Of a DNA stretch of 64,000 bases, positions 60,916 through 64,000 are shown in pieces (the stretch's first letter is position 1; every line of letters begins with the position of its first letter). The notes below the pieces were generated by a model. That model saw only the letters and a program-made list of their open reading frames with translations, had not been told where the DNA came from and made no database searches. The position numbers and the translations under genes were made by a program. The stretch is from Saprospirales bacterium (GTDB lineage: Bacteria > Bacteroidota > Bacteroidia > Chitinophagales > Saprospiraceae): the NCBI GenBank assembly GCA_002698985.1, contig PAAY01000006.1:1-64000 (forward strand), given 5' to 3'.

Positions 60916-62811
60916 TTACTTCAGCCTTTCCGCTTTTTCCAGGTAGGGTTTTCCCAGTTCGGGCTGGCCGTTGTCACGGTAGGCGGAGCCGAGGTACTTG
61001 TTGATGACCGGATCGTCGGGGGCGTATTGCAGCGCCTGGGAGAACCACTTGATGGCTTCGGGGAAATTTTTCTCCATGGCATAAACTGCGCCCAGGTTGC
61101 GGAGTGCATCCACCATCCTGGGGTCGTATTTGACCGCATTCTGATAACACTCTTTGGCTTTGGCCAGGTCTCCCCTTTCAAAGTAGATGATGCCCATGTT
61201 GCTGTACACCAATGGAAAGTTGGGTTTGTATTTCAGCGCCTGCTGATAGTATTCGAGGGCTTTCTCTTTGTTGCCCTGACGGTACATGGCCAGGCCCAGT
61301 TGGCCGTAGGCATCGTGGTAAGAAGGGTAAATTTCAATGGCCTTCAGAAAATGCTCGTTGGCGCGCTGGTACCATGCCTTTTGCTGCTCCGGATCTTTTT
61401 CATCCAGCCCTTTTTGCACGATTTCGATTCCGTAGTGAAAATTCAGTTTGGCCGATTTGGGAGCCTTGCGGATGTCTGCATCGTAGAGGGTGTAACTGTC
61501 CTTCCAGTCCAGGTTCCGGGTGAAGGTCTTGAGCGAATACACCGCCAGGAGCAGTGCCGCCAGCATCCACAGGCTTTTTGGCTTGAACAACTCCCCCAAG
61601 GATTGTACGGGGGCGCTTTTTATCCGAAGGTTGAAAAGATAGGCAAAGCCGAGCGCCAGAGCCAGGGCAAAGGCCGGAGAGGAGGAATACAAAAACCGGT
61701 CGCCATACGAAGAGCCGATGGTGATGATAAAGTTTGAGAAAATGGAAAAATTGATTGCGAAGAAAAGAATGGCAAAAGCCCAAAGGCTGCGCTTCTTCAA
61801 ACCTTTGATGGCCACAAAACCGAGGCCTGCCACCACCGCTACCGTCAGCAGCACCCGCCAGTCGCCCCAGCCGGTGAGGGGGATTTGGTTGTAGCCCCAG
61901 TCGTGGCTCAGCGGATGGGGGATGAGCAAGGTTTGCAGGTACTTGCCCACCAGCAAGAATGCGCTGGCCATGTAGGTAGAAGTATCTTTGGCTGCCACCA
62001 GAAAATTGTCCAAAACCGAGGGGCCGCCGGGGTCCAGTAGATCGCCGATGACTGCTTTGCGGACGAGGATGAAAAACAGGGCTGCAGCGGCGTACATGCC
62101 TGTGGTGCGGAGGATTTTTCCGGTTTTGGCTTTTGCGAAGAAGAACAGCGCCAGCGGCACGATGGCTACAAAGGTTACCGCATTTTCTTTCGAAAACAGG
62201 GCCACCAGGTAAAAAACCATCGCCAAAACAAGGTGCTTCGCTTTGGCTTTTTCCAGCCAGTTCCACAATGCGTAGAGCGACAGCATCGAAAAGAGCAGCA
62301 TCAGTATTTCGTCGCGGCTCTTGATGTTGGCCACCACCTCCACATGCACCGGATGGGCAAGGAAAAAAGCCGTTGCCAAGACCGGAATGGCCAGGTGGTA
62401 GCCTTTGAGCCAGCGTGCAAAAAGCAGCAGCATGACCGCTCCGCTAAGTCCGTAAAGGAGGATGTTGATGAGGTGCGAGAGCCAGGGCTGGTCAGGAGCC
62501 AGCTCCCACTCGATGGCGAATAGGGTCATCGGAATGGGGCGGTAGAGTTCGCCGGGGCTGTTCCAGTAACCATAGCGGGCATGGGTTTTCCAGATGGTCG
62601 GAATGCCCTCGATGCCTTTTTTCGTCACAAAATTTTCTTTGATAACGGAAAAATCATCCAGCACATAATCGTGACCGAGGGTGTTGAGGTACAGCGTGAT
62701 TCCGAAAATGGCCATGACCAAAGCCAGGGGCTTCAGCAATTGCATCGTGCTTTTTCGGGGTGCTGGCCTTTTAGAAATGTGCTGTTTGCGTTTTGCCTTT
62801 TTTCCTGCCAT
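60916..62811 (-). CDS. TPR-containing multi-spanning membrane protein (TMTC/DUF1736-like)
   Basis: 631 residues from the ATG opening MAGKKAKRKQHISKRPAPRK; the 49 codons upstream are not protein-like. The N-terminal two thirds holds about ten transmembrane helices; an early loop has the Asp pair and context of O-mannosyltransferase-like TMTC proteins (LGHDYVLDDFSVIKENFVT, AIWELAPDQPWLSHLINILLY). The C-terminal third (about 470-630) has four TPR units (AYGQLGLAMYRQGNKEKALEYYQQALKYKPNFPLVYSNMGIIYFERGDLAKAKECYQNAVKYDP). Such proteins may act as membrane glycosyltransferases with a protein-docking repeat. Function unknown. Confidence 0.88.
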   Translation of the reverse strand: MAGKKAKRKQHISKRPAPRKSTMQLLKPLALVMAIFGITLYLNTLGHDYVLDDFSVIKENFVTKKGIEGIPTIWKTHARYGYWNSPGELYRPIPMTLFAIEWELAPDQPWLSHLINILLYGLSGAVMLLLFARWLKGYHLAIPVLATAFFLAHPVHVEVVANIKSRDEILMLLFSMLSLYALWNWLEKAKAKHLVLAMVFYLVALFSKENAVTFVAIVPLALFFFAKAKTGKILRTTGMYAAAALFFILVRKAVIGDLLDPGGPSVLDNFLVAAKDTSTYMASAFLLVGKYLQTLLIPHPLSHDWGYNQIPLTGWGDWRVLLTVAVVAGLGFVAIKGLKKRSLWAFAILFFAINFSIFSNFIITIGSSYGDRFLYSSSPAFALALALGFAYLFNLRIKSAPVQSLGELFKPKSLWMLAALLLAVYSLKTFTRNLDWKDSYTLYDADIRKAPKSAKLNFHYGIEIVQKGLDEKDPEQQKAWYQRANEHFLKAIEIYPSYHDAYGQLGLAMYRQGNKEKALEYYQQALKYKPNFPLVYSNMGIIYFERGDLAKAKECYQNAVKYDPRMVDALRNLGAVYAMEKNFPEAIKWFSQALQYAPDDPVINKYLGSAYRDNGQPELGKPYLEKAERLK

Positions 62812-62890
62812 TTCGCTGTTGTTGCATGAAGGAGACAAAGATAAAAATTCAGTAATGTCTTCAGCTTTCAACGGCAAAGGCAGGCAGCTG

Positions 62891-63910
62891 TTACCGTTTT
62901 TCCACCATGAGGTTGCAGCCGCGCACATCGCTGTTGTCGAATCGTCCGAGGATTTCAAAGGAGCCGTCTTCGTAATAGCGGCCCAGATCTTCGGTGGCTA
63001 TGAAGGCGCAACTGTCCACATTGGCCAGATCGATGACATTGACCCCGCCTGATTTGCCGGGCTTCTGCGGGCTGAGCGGGTCGGTGATTTCGCGGGTGAG
63101 CACCCGCATGGTTGCAGCAGGGTAAAAAATGCCTTCGCCTTTCGAATAAGCCTGCGAGAGCAGCTCGGTCATGCCATATTCTGAGTGAATGGCGGCTGTG
63201 CCAAATGCTTTTCGTAGCACTTCGTGCAACTGCTGCCTGGTTGGCTCCACCCTGCGACCTTTCATGCCCCCGGTTTCCATGACGATGAGTTCCGGCAGGT
63301 TGAATTGATGGGCTTCGGCAAGGTCCAGCAATGCAAAGCTGACCCCCAGCAACACCGTCGGTGGTGCGCTGCTGCCTGCGGCTTCATATTTGCGAAGAAC
63401 AGCAATGAGTTCATCAACATTGTGAAGAAAAAAGCCGCTGTCGGGATGCCGGCTGCGTTCGATGAAATGAGCGGCCATGGCCACCAGCGAGGAGCCGGAG
63501 CGCTCCAGGTAGCTGGGCAGCAAGGCCAGGAAACACAGCTCCTCCACAGGGCTGTACCATTGCTCAAAGCCTCTGACGGCATTGTGAAGATAATAGCCTG
63601 TGTCACGCACAAAATGGCGGCTGGGTTGTTGTCCTGTGGTGCCGCTGCTGGTAAACACCGTTTCGGGCTCCCAAACCCCGGTCTTGATTTCGTACGTCTT
63701 GAAAAACTGGATGGGCAGGAATGGTATTTTCCGAAGGGAATCAACCGCATCAGGGTCAACGTGGATGAGCTCGAGGTACCTTCTGTAAAGCGGATTGTGC
63801 GTTGCCTGAAATCGGAAAACATCCAGTGCCAGCGGCTCAAAGGCGGCGTCGGCGGGCGTCAAGGCTGCCACCCGCTGCAATAATTCCCAGCCTTGTGCCG
63901 CTATTGTCAT
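62891..63910 (-). CDS. LuxE/PaaK-like acyl-protein synthetase (acyl-adenylating enzyme)
   Basis: 339 residues of the adenylate-forming superfamily. The AMP-binding loop is VFTSSGTTGQQPSRHFV (about residues 85-101), followed by LALLPSYLERSGSSLVAMAAHFIERS, VLLGVSFALLDLAEAHQFNLPELIVMETGGMKGRRVEPTRQQLHEVLRKAFGTAAIHSEYGMTELLSQ (the core E-Y-G-M-T-E motif) and a short C-terminal segment GRYYEDGSFEILGRFDNSDVRGCNLMVE with the hinge. It activates an acyl group or aryl acid as AMP ester and passes it to a thiol, as LuxE does for fatty acids. No lux genes are present; function in this organism is unknown. Confidence 0.88.
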   Translation of the reverse strand: MTIAAQGWELLQRVAALTPADAAFEPLALDVFRFQATHNPLYRRYLELIHVDPDAVDSLRKIPFLPIQFFKTYEIKTGVWEPETVFTSSGTTGQQPSRHFVRDTGYYLHNAVRGFEQWYSPVEELCFLALLPSYLERSGSSLVAMAAHFIERSRHPDSGFFLHNVDELIAVLRKYEAAGSSAPPTVLLGVSFALLDLAEAHQFNLPELIVMETGGMKGRRVEPTRQQLHEVLRKAFGTAAIHSEYGMTELLSQAYSKGEGIFYPAATMRVLTREITDPLSPQKPGKSGGVNVIDLANVDSCAFIATEDLGRYYEDGSFEILGRFDNSDVRGCNLMVEKR

Positions 63911-63968
63911 TCAGACGTTTTGGATGAAAATGATTTCAGGTTACCTTTCAGGTGCAAAAGAATAAAAC

Positions 63969-64000
63969 ATGAAGCAACTTAAAGTTTTCAACTGGCGCAT
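63969..64000 (+). CDS. start of a gene cut by the window edge
   Basis: An ATG with ten following codons (MKQLKVFNWR) continues to the end of the window, divergent from the LuxE-like gene 58 bases away. Too short to identify. Confidence 0.35.
   Translation, partial: MKQLKVFNWR

Overview
The window looks like a chromosomal segment of a Bacteroidota bacterium, most likely from the Saprospiraceae/Lewinella side of the phylum (inference). Two secreted enzymes (48284-51838 and 57389-59329) end in type IX secretion (T9SS) sorting domains. Many envelope proteins are lipoproteins, and there is a TonB-dependent receptor with an N-terminal carboxypeptidase-regulatory-like domain and an ECF sigma/anti-sigma/outer-membrane set. 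Several genes are preceded by the Bacteroidota -7 box TAnnTTTG rather than a clear Shine-Dalgarno. Base composition is close to balanced. I saw no rRNA, tRNA, CRISPR array, transposase or phage module.

Layout. 1-4.8 kb: a secreted DinB-like protein, then an operon-like set on the minus strand (ECF sigma, membrane anti-sigma fused to a beta-barrel, His/Gly-rich PepSY-like lipoprotein), then a TfoX-domain protein. 5-9.2 kb: a lipoprotein and a two-gene molybdenum hydroxylase (2Fe-2S subunit plus Tat-exported large subunit). 9.4-13.5 kb: collar-domain protein, PagL-like outer-membrane protein, PhnA, diheme cytochrome c. 13.9-17.4 kb: HupE/UreJ-like membrane protein, DUF6702 protein and M1 peptidase. 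17.4-20.8 kb: a probable metal-uptake set (His/Cys-rich small protein, TonB receptor, lipoprotein).

20.8-27.6 kb is the least orderly part. It holds two gene tails left by deletion, an AT-richer AbiEi/AbiEii pair whose toxin gene carries a one-base frameshift in a poly-A run, a DUF368 lipid-carrier transporter, an AAA/DUF4143 ATPase, a dienelactone hydrolase, an SRPBCC remnant and a 5'-truncated malic-enzyme/phosphotransacetylase remnant that abuts low-complexity repeats.

27.9-48 kb: aldo/keto reductase, sulfotransferase and glycosyltransferase, amidohydrolase, a MoaD-like protein paired with a BNR-repeat protein, S9 peptidase, PAP2 phosphatase, a 1250-residue orphan sensor kinase, an Lgt-family protein, lipid kinase and an FadH-like flavoenzyme. 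48.3-64 kb: T9SS-exported M36 metallopeptidase, PhoH, SAM hydroxide adenosyltransferase, a 49-residue membrane protein, an MFS transporter, a coupled pair of small membrane proteins, HemD, a T9SS-exported CocE-type hydrolase, an FAD oxidoreductase, a TPR membrane protein, a LuxE-like acyl-adenylating enzyme, and the first codons of one more gene at the right edge.

The most unusual signals are non-coding. One is a small hairpin element that sits just after genes in sense orientation and supplies the stop codon in three of four cases. Another is a hairpin family flanked by GAGGAAnTGA direct repeats with compensatory stem changes. A third is a set of short tandem repeats (for example 9-10 bp units ending in TTATAG or ATAAT) at gene borders. 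Among protein systems, the sigma/anti-sigma/His-rich lipoprotein set is the best candidate for an uncharacterised envelope metal-sensing circuit. All functions are read from sequence patterns; no database search was run.
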